Shown here one piece after another: positions 46,611-57,029 of a stretch of DNA of 64,000 bases (its first letter is position 1; the number at the start of each line of letters is the position of its first letter). Below the pieces are notes generated by a model that saw only the letters and a list, made by a program, of their open reading frames with translations, made no database searches and had not been told where the DNA came from. Both the position numbers and the translations under genes were made by a program. This DNA comes from Bagarius yarrelli (taxonomy: Eukaryota > Chordata > Actinopteri > Siluriformes > Sisoridae), in the NCBI GenBank assembly GCA_005784505.1, contig VCAZ01000020.1, forward strand, positions 647,111 through 711,110, in the 5' to 3' direction.

Positions 46611-47623
46611 TTTGTGTCATTCAGGAGCGATTCAAAGCCAAAAATGTGTGTAAACACTCTGCCCTCCACCCCTTAACGAAACCGCACTCCAATAACAAAC
46701 CCTGCATCCAGCCCGATGAATGCGTTGAATCTGGTGTTTACTGGAAACAATGTGGTGTTTAAAAGTGTGGTCTGTTGAGCATTACGCTCTCAGGACCGGC
46801 ATATGGAGACCGCGGATCATGCAGAGATGGATTTACCCTCCTAGATCATGTTGAACTCCAGGATTCCTGTGTTCCAGAACGATTCTCTGTCTGTTTATTA
46901 TTTTTCTGGAGTGAGCTACATTGTTCAGACACCCAGTGTATCAAGGCCAGCTTTCCAAATGTGTTAACAACATCCTCACTTCTGGGACAGCTTTGGAATG
47001 AGACTAAAAAATATAATGATTGAAAATAGAATAAATGAACAGCTCTGCTACTGAGGACTTTACAGTTATTGGAGGCTTTCCAAAAAAAAAAGCCGTGCCT
47101 GAAGTATTCCCATACCACGTAGACACACAGGCAATAACAAGCTGGTGTTGGCTGTGCTGTGAATAAATTTGGAGTGATATTTATGCCATGACCAATTTAT
47201 CATCCTGATAACTTGTGAAATCAAACAGGGATTTCTGAAAGTCCACAAGAAACAGTCACAGACACATGTGGTGGGATTTGGAATATCAGGTGCATAAATA
47301 CATATATATATATATATAAATATAAATATTTATATATGAAGTTACTGGCATTCATTGTGGACGATACCAATATTAAGTTCTTAAACGCTTATCTTCAAAT
47401 ATTTCAGAATCCCTTTACCACCTCGTTGCGTTGCCAGCTGGACACAGGGGGTTGTGTTAAACCTTGGAGATGCCGGCTGGGGCAATCCTTCGTTACCTGC
47501 CTTGTTGATGTATATAATAAATTCTCAATGGATTATAATGTAAAGTTTGCTGTTTCACAGGGTTTTGCACACTGGTTTTTTTCTCCACACCAGTGTTATG
47601 GTGTCCTCCTGACACACTTATGT
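46611..47623. other. Unannotated sequence
   Basis: No gene recognised. The part at about 47120-47230 is low-repeat and may be regulatory. A short AT array lies at about 47302-47318. Open frames at 46775-47023 and 47336-47635 were rejected (see rejected list). Confidence 0.35.
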
Positions 47624-47893
47624 TTACATTTCTAGCATTTGGTAGACACTTTTATTTCCCAAGCGACTTTTTTTTTTTTCAACTAAGCAGTTAAAAAAAG
47701 TTAAGGGCCCCCCCTTAATCAGGGGCCCAACAGTGGCAGCTTGGTGGGGCTGGGATTCGAAACGATTGAGCAGTCCAACATTTTAATTATTGCACAACCA
47801 CATGTTTAGCAAAGCCAAACTAAAAACCCTAAAAATCTAAAAAACTCATTTGATCGAGTAAACTGGTTCCCTTCATAACCTGAATAATGGAAA
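47624..47893 (-). mobile_element. SINE family A plus flank, duplication copy 1
   Basis: The SINE (47624-47805) has 'tctagcatttggtagacact', 'aatcaggggcccaacagtgg' and 'gcagtccaacattttaatta'. The flank 47806-47893 ('aaagccaaactaaaaaccct', 'cataacctgaataatgg') is repeated at 49050-49126. Confidence 0.85.
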
Positions 47894-48299
47894 CATCCAT
47901 CTGTGTGATAAGCAGATGCCTGAACACCTAAAATTGAAGATATATATGACATCATGCATACAGGGTGTTGTGCCTCTTTGGTGTTCTGGCCAGAGACCAG
48001 GAAGCAAACAGTTATGGAGCTAATGATGATCAGGTTGATGGGTAGCCTGAACTGTTTCAATCAAGTGATGAATAAAGATGAATAAAAATAGATTTCAGCA
48101 TGTCCTGAATTATAATCTTCCTTCTAATAGCTTTGCCCAGTAATACAACTATCAGAGGATGCAGCGGCATCAAGATTATTCATCACAATATATTATTAAC
48201 TAACATCAATAATCAGCTTATTAAATCCTCTGATAAACAATTATGTAGCTACAACAGATTAGCTATAAGGATACGTTAGTCTTAGGTTCTCTACATCCC
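47894..48299. other. Unannotated sequence
   Basis: May include 5' parts of the LINE below, but nothing was firmly matched. Confidence 0.35.
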
Positions 48300-48665
48300 T
48301 TACCCACACATTTCTACCAGACGCAATCGAACCTTCATTACAAGTAATCGATTCCTCCTTTAATACTGGCTATGTTCCCAAATCCTTTAAACTAGAACTT
48401 ATCAAACACCCTGATTAAAACCCCCGACCTCATCCCTATCAGCTGCTTATAGGCTAATGTTAAACTTCCCTTTTATCTTGAAGATCAGAGAAAAGGTTAT
48501 ACACGGCATTTATGCTAATACGTTCATAGGAACACTATTCATCAAACGGATCGGGATTTAGGCCTCATTGCAGCACATGGACAGCGCTGGTTAAAGTGAT
48601 GAATGATCTACTACTAGCCTCTGATCAGGGTTTCTTTTTACCATATTTGTGTTGCTTAATATTAC
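48300..48665 (+). pseudogene. L2/CR1-like LINE reverse transcriptase relic, part 1
   Basis: 'cttcccttttatcttgaaga' followed by 'agagaaaaggttat' corresponds to a 'LPF-SKI-EKV' type block. 'gacagcgctggttaaagtga' and 'tgaatgatctactactagcc' correspond to a 'TALVKV-NDLL' type block of fish L2-like reverse transcriptases (recall). The enzyme of such LINEs copies element RNA at nicked chromosomal DNA. Stops and frameshifts interrupt all frames, so it is dead. It is a 5'-truncated old copy, later split by SINE insertions. Confidence 0.65.
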
Positions 48666-48727
48666 AGTAGTTTTAATACTATAGACTAGAAAATGTAGTT
48701 GGAGTTTAAAGACTAGCCTGATTACAG

Positions 48728-48790
48728 TGGCTGCCAGTCTGCCACTGTTGGGTACTTGAGCAAGACCCTTAACCCTTCACTGATTTTTTT
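48728..48790 (+). mobile_element. SINE family B fragment
   Basis: 'gccactgttgggtacttgag' and 'caagacccttaacccttcac' match the family B body. Head and tail are missing. Confidence 0.7.
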
Positions 48791-48854
48791 TTTCTTCCAC
48801 ATAGTAGCAACAAGTGTTATTGTGTTATTGTTACACAAAGTTATTATGCTTACA

Positions 48855-49126
48855 TTTCTGGCATTTAGCAGAGTCTTATTCCAGATACACTTACATTCAT
48901 CAAGTTTTTTATCCAACTAAGCAGTTGGGGGTTGAGTTCCTTGCTCACGGGCCCAGCAGTGGCAGCTTGGTGGTGCTGGGGATTGAACCCATGACCTTAC
49001 GATCAGCAATCTAACTGCTTAACCACTGCACTACCACATGTTCAACACATGTTCAACAAAGTCAAACTAAAAAGCCTAATAAGTTGAGTAAACCCGTTTC
49101 CTCCATAACTTGAATAATGGGTCAAA
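48855..49126 (-). mobile_element. SINE family A plus flank, duplication copy 2
   Basis: The SINE (48855-49035) has 'tctggcatttagcagagtct', 'cagcagtggcagcttggtgg' and 'accactgcactaccacatg'. The following flank ('aaagtcaaactaaaaagcct', 'cataacttgaataatgg') matches 47806-47893. The shared flank shows this is a local duplication rather than two independent insertions. Confidence 0.85.
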
Positions 49127-49474
49127 ACTACCGTACTTAATTTTTTAGATGATCTAACTCTATGTTTATATAAAATATAAGGTTCACCTCACTTGGCGTT
49201 ACCTTTAAGTGTATATAAAACATGAATGGCGCAATTAAAAAACCCCAGTCCTCCCCTTTCTGATAACAGTAAAGCCTTTTGTAAAATCCACATTAGTTCT
49301 CTTGTACGTCCAATCATATTAAAGGAACACCATCGTAAGCTAATTTAATGACTCGTAAATTTGAGCTCATGACATCTAAAATCTTAAATTCATCTATTTA
49401 AAGGTTAATAAGTAACTATGTGGGGGGGGGGGATTATGGGCCCAGAATGCAAATGTTTAGTCAAGATACCTTGA
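49127..49474. other. Unannotated, G run at 49423-49433
   Basis: AT-rich sequence lying between the two LINE pieces. Confidence 0.4.
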
Positions 49475-49700
49475 TTTAAATAAAGACAACACTTGCGTTT
49501 ACAGTGCAGATGAAAGACACTAGTTCAATAAGGCTAATCCAGTCACTGGATGCTGAGTCGCTTCAGTCTACACAATTCTGATAGGACAGAGGTAGTCCTA
49601 CATGGACCACATGTACTAGAACCAGAAGTAAGCTTTCTGATTGCATAGTAACTCTGCCTGGCCCCTGGTACCTGTGCAAACGTTTAGTTTTTCAATCCAC
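49475..49700 (+). pseudogene. L2-like LINE relic, part 2
   Basis: 'cttcagtctacacaattctg' and 'aggacagaggtagtcctaca' resemble the 'LQ-N-DKTEVLV' region downstream of the catalytic part of fish L2-like reverse transcriptases. 'gtaagctttctgattgcata' follows in the same order. Frame is broken. It lies in the same strand and order as part 1. Confidence 0.6.
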
Positions 49701-49917
49701 TACACTTGCTATGAACAAAAGGTTCAGGCTCTTTGTTAGTACCTTGCATAATAAATAATGAATAATGAATAACAGCATGGGGACATACAGCATTGATTCC
49801 TCTTACTAAATCTAGAACATAAATATTTTTGTTTAGCTTTTTGCTAATGTTTATCAAAAAGGCACAATTCTACGAATTTCAGAGTTTATAGCTACATTTA
49901 GTTACCATCTCATTATA

Positions 49918-50110
49918 AGGGGCAGTGGTGGCTTAAATGGTTACGTTGCTGATCTGAAGACCAGAAACATCTGGGTTCAAGTCCCACCACCCGCAAGCCA
50001 ACCACTGTTGGGTCCTTGAGCAAGACCCTTAACCCTTCCTGCTCCAGGGGCGCTGTATCATAGCTGACCCTGTGCTCTGACCCCAACTTACAAGTTGAAT
50101 ATTTATTATT
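49918..50110 (+). mobile_element. SINE family B, near full length
   Basis: 'ggcagtggtggcttaaatgg', 'aacatctgggttcaagtccc', 'tgagcaagacccttaaccct', 'cgctgtatcatagctgaccc'. An ATT-repeat replaces the usual tail. Confidence 0.85.
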
Positions 50111-50934
50111 ATTATTAACTAGTATTACTGGTAGCTAGCTGAATGCAAAAATTTATACTTTGTACTCAAGAAATATATCATTTTATGATAGTCAACAAAA
50201 AATTGATTGCTTTACTTTACAAAGTGCGTTAATGATTATTAACTACAGTATGAAGAATTTGTCCTTTTCACAACGTATTACCTCATCATGTAAGTGTATG
50301 GATAGCCTATAGCCTGTAGATAATGTGCACACTGAATGCATTTATGCAGGTAAAACTATTTTTTTTAAATAGAAACTATATTTTATAACCTACATCTTAT
50401 GAGACATTTTATAAAAGTAGATTTTTTTAACATTGTCTCACGCGTTGTCTCACAAGCAGCACAAGTTGTTGTTATTCTAACGAAAGGTTGTCACGCATGC
50501 ACAGAATAGCAAAAAGAATTAAAAATTTTAAAAACCTGGATCGTTTTTTTATAGACACGTATTGCATTTCTTGGTTATTTTATTTTTTATTTAAGTAAGT
50601 AAAATGTATACTTTCTATAACGTTTAGTATTTTGATAGTTGATGATTTTTAAGGGGGCTGAAATGACAGACAGAGGGACTCAGGCCTCCCTAAAAATGGT
50701 CTAGAACCACCCGATTGATCTACTAGGTAAAAGCACAGGTCCAGTAAGTTCATTGGATGTTTAGATGCTGCCAATTTGATGCACTTTTATGCATACTTGT
50801 CTGTGGACAGGGACACTCTGTCTCATATAGTAGCTTGGCAGTGGTAGTAATGCTGTAATAGCTAGTCTTGTCAGCACACCGTGCACAATGTACATCCCCT
50901 TAAACCATTACGGAACAAGAGCACACGTGATAAT
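50111..50934. other. Unannotated sequence
   Basis: AT-rich unique-looking DNA. Confidence 0.4.
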
Positions 50935-50944
50935 CTCTTCTCTC

Positions 50945-51016
<72 letters not shown>
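50935..51016. repeat. (CT)n array, doubled
   Basis: Two consecutive blocks, each 'tctcttctctcc' followed by (TC)n, suggesting a duplicated unit. Open frames through it are low complexity. Confidence 0.9.
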
Positions 51017-51424
51017 ACTCGCAGACACACACATACTACTTCCAAGTTACCAGTAATTCTGCTGCTGTGTGCTCTCTGGATCTATCCATACTAATGCCCC
51101 AATTCTGCTTGGAGCTTTCATCACCTGAAAATCACCTGATGCTGCTAATGCCCCCACACAGATAGCAGAAAAAAATCATCATATGATTACTGTGAATGGA
51201 ATAAAACAGACCCTGTAAAGATGGACACAGATGTTATTTCTTACTGTGGTTGGGTCCTCTTGCTCTTCGGATTTTTTTTTGCATAATAAAAGTTTTTTAA
51301 ATTCAAGTTATTTTGTGACAACACACTGTTAAAAAGGGTACATAAATACAAAAGAAATAAGTATGAGCTATAAAAAATATTAGTTTAAAGGTTTTAAAGT
51401 TATAGTTATTACTAATCCAACCCT

Positions 51425-51426
<2 letters not shown>
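51017..51426. other. Unannotated sequence
   Basis: No feature recognised. Confidence 0.4.
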
Positions 51427-51456
<30 letters not shown>

Positions 51457-51515
51457 AGATAAGATAAGATAAGATAAGATAAGATAAGATAAGATAAGAT
51501 AAGATAAGATAAGAT
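51427..51515. repeat. (AAGAT)n pentanucleotide array
   Basis: About 17 near-perfect 5-base units. It may have started as a LINE tail, as at 621-650. Confidence 0.95.
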
Positions 51516-51592
51516 GAGTTAGGTTGAGGTAAGGTATACTATACATAGTATATAGTATATAGTATATATAGTACCTTACCTCACCTAAACTC
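51516..51592. repeat. Palindrome 1, ~27-bp arms
   Basis: The left arm 'gagttaggttgaggtaaggt' (51516 on) pairs with the right arm 'accttacctcacctaaactc' (ends 51592) with one or two mismatches. The loop is 'tatagtatatag'-like. Confidence 0.85.
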
Positions 51593-51618
51593 AACCTACC
51601 ATACATACAGTACATACG

Positions 51619-51662
51619 GTATATAGTATGTCTATCTATATATATATAGACATACTATATAC
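51619..51662. repeat. Palindrome 2, perfect 17-bp arms
   Basis: 'gtatatagtatgtctat' (51619-51635) and 'atagacatactatatac' (51646-51662), loop of 10 bases. Confidence 0.9.
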
Positions 51663-51808
51663 AGTAAATGTATACAGTATATGATTATACAGAATACATA
51701 CATAAATGTACATAATCAGTAGAACATACAGAATATATAATATCTAAATATACAGAGTATAAATAAATGTACAGTTTAATGGATAGGCAGATAACATACA
51801 GTATATGT

Positions 51809-51812
<4 letters not shown>

Positions 51813-51864
<52 letters not shown>
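51813..51864. repeat. Compound (AC)n(AT)n microsatellite
   Basis: AC array followed directly by AT units. Confidence 0.95.
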
Positions 51865-52238
51865 TGCAGTTCCCTGGGGTTTCCAGTGTAAAGAGGGGAT
51901 TTTATAGTCAGTGATGAGGGTTTAGTTAAGTTGGGTTTAGTAAGATGGGTTTAGTAAGGAGAAACTTTATCTAGTTGAGTGCTAGTGCTAGCAAAGCTGG
52001 GTGTATATTCGGAAACATTTAAATAGGCGTGCGTTTCAGCTGATAGGTTTAATGATTTGCAATGATCTTTCAGTCTGAAGCCCAGTTTCTAATTATAGTG
52101 GAACAAATAAAGGAACATGAATAAATATTATGAATATTTATTAAGTGTAAACTGAGACAATTGCAGCACCCAAAAATTCACACATACAACAGTACAAAAG
52201 TATGTTTAATATAGAATGAACAAAATTTGGAAAAATTT
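51865..52238. other. Unannotated sequence
   Basis: No feature recognised. Confidence 0.4.
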
Positions 52239-52420
52239 AATTTACAGCATTTGGCAGACGTCCCTATCCAGAGCAAATTACACTTATCTCTTTTATACAT
52301 CTTTGGGGGTTAAGGGCCTTGCTTAGGGGCCCAGCAGTGGCAACTTGGCGATACTGGGAATCAAACCCTGATCTTCCAATAAGCAGTCCAACACCTTTAA
52401 CACTGCGCTACAACTTCCCA
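52239..52420 (-). mobile_element. SINE family A, near full length
   Basis: 'acagcatttggcagacgtcc', 'ggggcccagcagtggcaact', 'gggaatcaaaccctgatctt', 'actgcgctacaacttccc'. Confidence 0.9.
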
Positions 52421-53184
52421 GATTTAACCACAAGGAGTAGTTTACATCCAGGAGCATTTCGCATAATAGGGATTCAGGCATACTACTGGTTTTTCCATAC
52501 TATATAGTAAGGAAGTATGTGATTTCGTACACATCTATTGACCTACCAGAATCATCATAATAGGTCAGGAGACAGTTTATTAATAATGTGATCGACAGTA
52601 TCACAAGTATAGAATAGTACAGTGCTGAAGACAGAGACACCAGAAGACACCTTCCTTGCAATAAAAATATTAATTTACATATGTTTTTGATTCCTCCAAT
52701 TCATCAGTAAGTCAGACGGGCGTCGGAATCTTGGAACATTTTTAGTTGTTGTTGATATTTGTTAGCTAGTTCCTCATGTGAGCAGCACAGTTGCTCTCTT
52801 CCTGCTGAGCCACTAAAGCGAAAGCCAAAATGAAGCTCAGGCTTCATCTACAATAGAGCAGCACATGATCAGTGTTGGGGTCAGGGTTTCAGCAGAGAGG
52901 GAAAAAAACAGCTTTCAAAAGATCCACTCGAAAGATACACACGCAGCACGATGACATCCATTCAAGTGTATACTCAATCAAGTGTGGTTTTGTTGTTTTC
53001 TTTCTCTTCTGTTCTCTCTCCCTGGGTCTTCCATTAGTTTTTACTCTCTGTTGTCCGTTTTTGTTTTTTGTTTTTTATCATCAATGATGGAAGTAGGGAA
53101 CGAAAGGAAACACTTAAGATACAGGATGACGCATCCTGTCATAAAAGGACAACAAATCTACAGATGAAGATCTAGAGTCGGGAA

Positions 53185-53186
<2 letters not shown>
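52421..53186. other. Unannotated sequence
   Basis: No feature recognised. Open frames at 52872-53167 are Phe/Leu-rich and lack a domain. Confidence 0.4.

Positions 53187-53223
<37 letters not shown>
53187..53223. repeat. (AG)n microsatellite
   Basis: About 18 AG units in a longer purine-rich stretch. Confidence 0.95.
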
Positions 53224-53227
<4 letters not shown>

Positions 53228-53352
53228 GGGAGGTAGAAAGGGACTTAAGGGGTGAAAAGGGGAGGTAAAGTGGTGTAAGTGGGGGTTTGCCTTCTCTCCT
53301 CCTCTCTCGTTATCTCTATTAACACCTGCTGCGCTAACAAGGCTGCCTCTTG

Positions 53353-53366
53353 GTTGCCACGGCAAC
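53353..53366. promoter_or_regulatory. Perfect X-box palindrome (RFX type)
   Basis: GTTGCC-AC-GGCAAC matches the RFX factor consensus with a two-base spacer and is a perfect half-site palindrome. Known X-boxes often serve ciliary and other genes; no such gene is seen here. Confidence 0.4.
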
Positions 53367-53506
53367 AGCTTGTCACACAACACCTCCCTACTACACCTGC
53401 CTAAACGAACCCCACATAGACCTTACGCACACACACTCACACACGGTGCCTTATTGTCTCTTTCAAGTGCTAAAAAAATATAGACAGAGCACAGAGGGCC
53501 TGGGCT

Positions 53507-53509
<3 letters not shown>

Positions 53510-53557
<48 letters not shown>
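53510..53557. repeat. (AC)n microsatellite
   Basis: About 24 AC units. A (TG)n run lies at 53662-53682. Confidence 0.95.
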
Positions 53558-53560
<3 letters not shown>

Positions 53561-53860
53561 CATGTCATTTAGCTTTTTTATATCCACTGTATCGTCTGCC
53601 TGCTTGATGTAGGCAGATAAAATCTTTGTTTGTGTTAGTAAAGCTGTCTGAGCTGATCAAAGTGTGTGTGTGTGTGTGTGTTTGCCTTTTGTCAGGTTTC
53701 AGTCCCTTTCTACAATAGAGAGAAAAATAGTGAGAATATACTCATTTATCAGGATATTTAGGTCATTTTGTTAAAGTATAATTACCTATTAAAGCCTGTC
53801 ATTTATTATACACAGTGTAGAAATCTTTCCTTATGGTACTCTGTGTGTGTGTGTGTGTAA

Positions 53861-54029
53861 GAGAGAGAGACACTAGCAAAAGTGTATCTGAAACAGCATT
53901 ATTGGTTGCATTTTGTGTGTGTATAGGCCACTTTACACTTAGACATTTTGTAGCTATAGTCAGCTACAGGCTAGAGCACGTGATTGGTCTTTACACATAC
54001 ACCGACACAAAGACCGATAAAATCAGGAC
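53861..54029 (+). repeat. Duplicated block, upstream copy
   Basis: It begins 'gagagagacactagcaaaa', like the minisatellite unit start, and contains 'aggccactttacacttagac', 'cagctacaggct' and 'acacaaagaccgat'. The downstream copy is at 54700-54828. Confidence 0.85.
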
Positions 54030-54213
54030 CGGCTCTAGCCATGGGCAGGGGTGGGCTGAGTCAACCCTTTGATAAATTTGATAAAAGAGGTCTGAGGCAG
54101 GCTCTGTGTTGAGAATTTCGAAGAAGAGGTGTAGAATGCCTCGACCAATCACATTGAAAAACCAAACAGTTTCCTGTATTTGATTGGCTGTGAGTCATGG
54201 CGTGGTTTACACA

Positions 54214-54214
54214 C

Positions 54215-54246
<32 letters not shown>

Positions 54247-54306
54247 GTCTGTCTGTCTGTCTGTATCTATCTATCTATCTATCTAATCTATCTATCTATC
54301 TATCTA

Positions 54307-54345
<39 letters not shown>

Positions 54346-54412
54346 GCCTGCCTGTCTATTTATCTATCTATCTATCTACCTATCTGTCTGTCTGTCTGTC
54401 TGTCTGTCTGCC
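54214..54412. repeat. (CTAT)n/(CTGT)n compound array, ~200 bp
   Basis: Alternating CTAT and CTGT tracts, each several units long. The overlapping plus-strand frames encode Tyr/Leu/Ser/Ile/Cys/Val runs and are not genes. Confidence 0.95.
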
Positions 54413-54712
54413 TGGAGAGAGAGACACTAATAAAAGGATATGTGTCTGCCCAAGAATCGGGCCTGGAGAGAGACACTAGTAAAAGGATATCTGTCTGCCC
54501 AAGAACCGGGCCTGGAGAGAGAGACACTAGTAAAAGGACACTGTCTGCCCAAGAACCGGGCCTGGAAAGAGAGACACTAGTAAAAGGATATCTGTCTGCC
54601 CAAGAACCGGGCCTGGAGAGAGAGACACTAGTAAAAGGATATCTGTCTGCCCAAGAATCTCTGTCCCTTGGCCCCCAAGAACCGGGCCTGGAGAGAGAGA
54701 CACTAAAGTTGG
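54413..54712 (+). repeat. Minisatellite, ~51-bp unit, 5-6 copies
   Basis: Units begin 'cctggagagagagacacta' and end 'gcccaagaaccggg'. Units 1-4 are 49-51 bp. The fifth carries a 24-bp partial duplication ('tctctgtcccttggccccca'). A frame runs through as 17-residue repeats, which follows from 51 being a multiple of 3 and is not evidence of a protein. Confidence 0.95.
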
Positions 54713-54828
54713 TTTGATATAAAATCTGTATATGTATAGGCCACTTTACACTTACACATCCTGTTGCTATAATTAGCTACAGGCTATAGCACCTCCTTTC
54801 CACTGACACAAAGACTGATGATGCTGAT
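54713..54828 (+). repeat. Duplicated block, downstream copy
   Basis: 'tataggccactttacactta', 'agctacaggctatagcac' and 'tgacacaaagactgat' match 53925-54025. Confidence 0.85.
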
Positions 54829-54864
54829 AATAGTAAGAACTCGTTTCCCTTCATGCAATTATTG

Positions 54865-54990
54865 GTGATTGCTGTTTGGAGAATCGGGGTTTAGGACCCA
54901 CCACTTCCAAGCTACCACAGGTGGACCCCTGAGAAAAACCCTAAACCATATCTGCTCCAGGAAAGATGTATCATGAGTGCCCCTTCACTT
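54865..54990 (+). mobile_element. SINE family B, diverged
   Basis: 'tttaggacccaccacttcca', 'gtggacccctgagaaaaacc', 'atctgctccaggaaagatgt', 'atcatgagtgccc'. Confidence 0.7.
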
Positions 54991-55372
54991 TGACTTTAAC
55001 CTCCTAAGATATAAGAGTTATGAATGTAAAGGTATCTCTTAGTGGAATTGGACTAGACTAAGTTTTTCTCCTTCTTTACTTTTGAAAATAATTTGATTTT
55101 ATAGTGCTTCTGGTTGTGATGTGTGTAAAAAAAATCTCTTTTAGTTCAGAAAGCCCTGTCAAAATCGAAAAAAATGTCACTGACCAGTGAAGCATGAATC
55201 CACATACACTACAGTATGTGACTAAAGGTTTTTAAATGAATGACCATCAGACTTTTATGCTTGTTCAACACCCCATTTCAGATTTAATCCCACTTTTGCT
55301 GCTTTCATAACCTCTCAGAAAGCTTTGGTCATTAGAGAGTTGATCCCAAAGGGTTTTCAGTGGAGTGCTTAA

Positions 55373-56030
55373 AGGGATAGTTCACCCAAAAATGAGAATT
55401 CTGTCATGAATTAATCACGCTAGTTTTATTCCTAACCTGTAAGACCTTCTTCCATCTTCAGAATTCACAATTTAAGGTATTTAGATGAAATCTGACCCTG
55501 ACCCATAGACAGCAAGGTAACTAACATGTCCAAGACCCAGAAAAGTACTAAGATATGTGAGAAAATAGTCCATGTGTAATCTGCATTGGTGTGTTTTCTT
55601 TCTGGTTTGGTCTTTAAAGCACAATCAGTATAGATTTCCATAGGGTTTATACAGCATAGTTTTTTCTCCGAGTGTGAACTAGGTACGGCACGTGTTAAAC
55701 GTCACAACACTGGACATGGCTTATGGCCGCCACACCTTTTCCGTCATGAACACACATCCACAAGTGACAGAATAGAGACAAAAATATGTAATAAAGTTAT
55801 TATTTTTGTTTTTGTTGCACAAAAAAGTACTCTCGTAGCTTCGTAATATTATGTCACATGGACTACTATGTCGATCATCTTGGTACTTGTTACTTAAGGG
55901 TGGTAATTACATTGTGGTAGATCCCTCAGATTTGATATAAAATATCTTACATTGTGTCCTGAGGATGAAAGAAAGACTTACGGGTTTGGTGAGTAATTAT
56001 AGTCGCATTTATTTTTTGGGGTCTGCCCCT
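55373..56030. mobile_element. TTAA-target DNA transposon, 658 bp, non-autonomous
   Basis: TTAA at 55369-55372 and 56031-56034 flank ends AGGGATAGTTCACCC and GGGGTCTGCCCCT, which are imperfect inverted repeats. The 'agttcacccaaaaatgagaa' start is a widespread ostariophysan element from memory. TTAA targets fit piggyBac or Kolobok types. No transposase. Confidence 0.8.
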
Positions 56031-56167
56031 TTAAGGCATTGAAATTCCTCCAGCATCCATTCAGGAGTTCAGGAGCTTTGTGCACATGTTCATTGTCATG
56101 CTTTAACAGTGTTTGGTTCTCTTAGGTCTTGCATACAAATACATTTTATACAACTGTGTGTGTTTTA

Positions 56168-56215
56168 CATTTACACAGTGGTAGCTTGGTGGTGCTAAGA
56201 TTTGAACCCATGATC
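56168..56215 (-). mobile_element. SINE family A fragment in the Tc1 relic
   Basis: 'ggtagcttggtggtgctaag' and 'atttgaacccatgatcca'. Head and tail are missing. Confidence 0.7.
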
Positions 56216-56290
56216 CATTTTTCTTACTTTTTAACTATATATGGGCGTGTTGGTCAAGTGTCAGTTTACTTTTGGCCATTTAGTGTGTGT

Positions 56291-57000
56291 TAAGCTTAAA
56301 AAAAATCAGACCTAATTACATTACAGCATAATTAAATAAAAAAATACAAATAATAAATTTAGTAGATGTTTTTATTTCTTTGTTTAATTCCTAATTTTAC
56401 CAACATATTATATTTATTATTAACTAACAATTATTAGCTATTTAAACGAATTCTTAATGACTCAAAGCCAATTGAGCTGATAACTGTAATAATGTCCGCT
56501 TGGACCTTTTAATAACTTTACTAAGAACGTTAAAAAAGCCTCCATGGCTCTAATAAAGATAGACGATATTACACCCAGGACAGTACAGACACAAACAATG
56601 AGCCTAATATGTCAGTCTATTCATCAAAAAAATCTTAGGAATTTCTTTAATAGTAAAGTGTCACAGGCTGCAGAAAGTTCGAGAAGCCCCGATATAGACA
56701 GTATGTGATGGAGTGTAGAGGAAAGAGGTGAAAGAAAGATCTGTAATTGTCTCCTGCTGCTGTCCATTTCCTAAAGTGCAGCCGTGAACTGTAATTGAGA
56801 GAGTGTGAGAAAGAAACAGACTAGATAAATGATAGTGGAGAGGCAGGACTGAGGGCAGAGAAATGCAATATTGCGGTCTGTGTGTGTGTGTGTGTGTGTG
56901 TGTGTTTGGTGTTTGGTGTTTGTTATAGAAGAAGGGAGTTATTGTGAGAGAATCAAAATGGAGAATTAATCTGAACGATTCAATTATTGCTTGAATTATT
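56291..57000. other. Unannotated, (GT)n at 56879-56906
   Basis: AT-rich, then mixed DNA. No gene recognised. Confidence 0.4.
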
Positions 57001-57029
57001 GTGGTTCAATCCCTTTGTCTCTAACTCAT

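Larger units (their letters stand above)
55203..56290 (-). mobile_element. Tc1-derived MITE with two later insertions
   Basis: The left part (55203-55372) includes 'tgcttgttcaacaccccatt' and 'gggttttcagtggagtgctt'. It resumes at 56031 with 'caggagttcaggagctttgt' and 'cattgtcatgctttaacagt', and ends 'gtttacttttggccatttag' at about 56282. A TTAA element (55373-56030) and a SINE A fragment (56168-56215) lie within it. Confidence 0.75.

Noticed and set aside
46775..47023. 82-codon open frame as a gene
   Set aside because: No recognisable domain, no splice context, and the minus strand is also open (46846-47118). Chance is more likely.
47336..47635. 99-codon open frame with an acceptor-like 'atttcag' at about 47407
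   Set aside because: No domain recognised, AT-rich upstream part, and it runs into a SINE. Kept only as unannotated.
51516..51592. let-7-like microRNA hairpin
   Set aside because: 'gaggtaaggta' is only superficially similar; the mature sequence does not match and the loop is a 'tatag' repeat.
54413..54712. CRISPR-like array
   Set aside because: The units are contiguous 51-bp tandem repeats with no unique spacers, in eukaryotic-looking DNA.
54184..54717. 177-codon frame with 17-residue repeats
   Set aside because: The 51-bp unit is a multiple of three, which keeps the frame open. One unit is a different length and no start context or domain is present.
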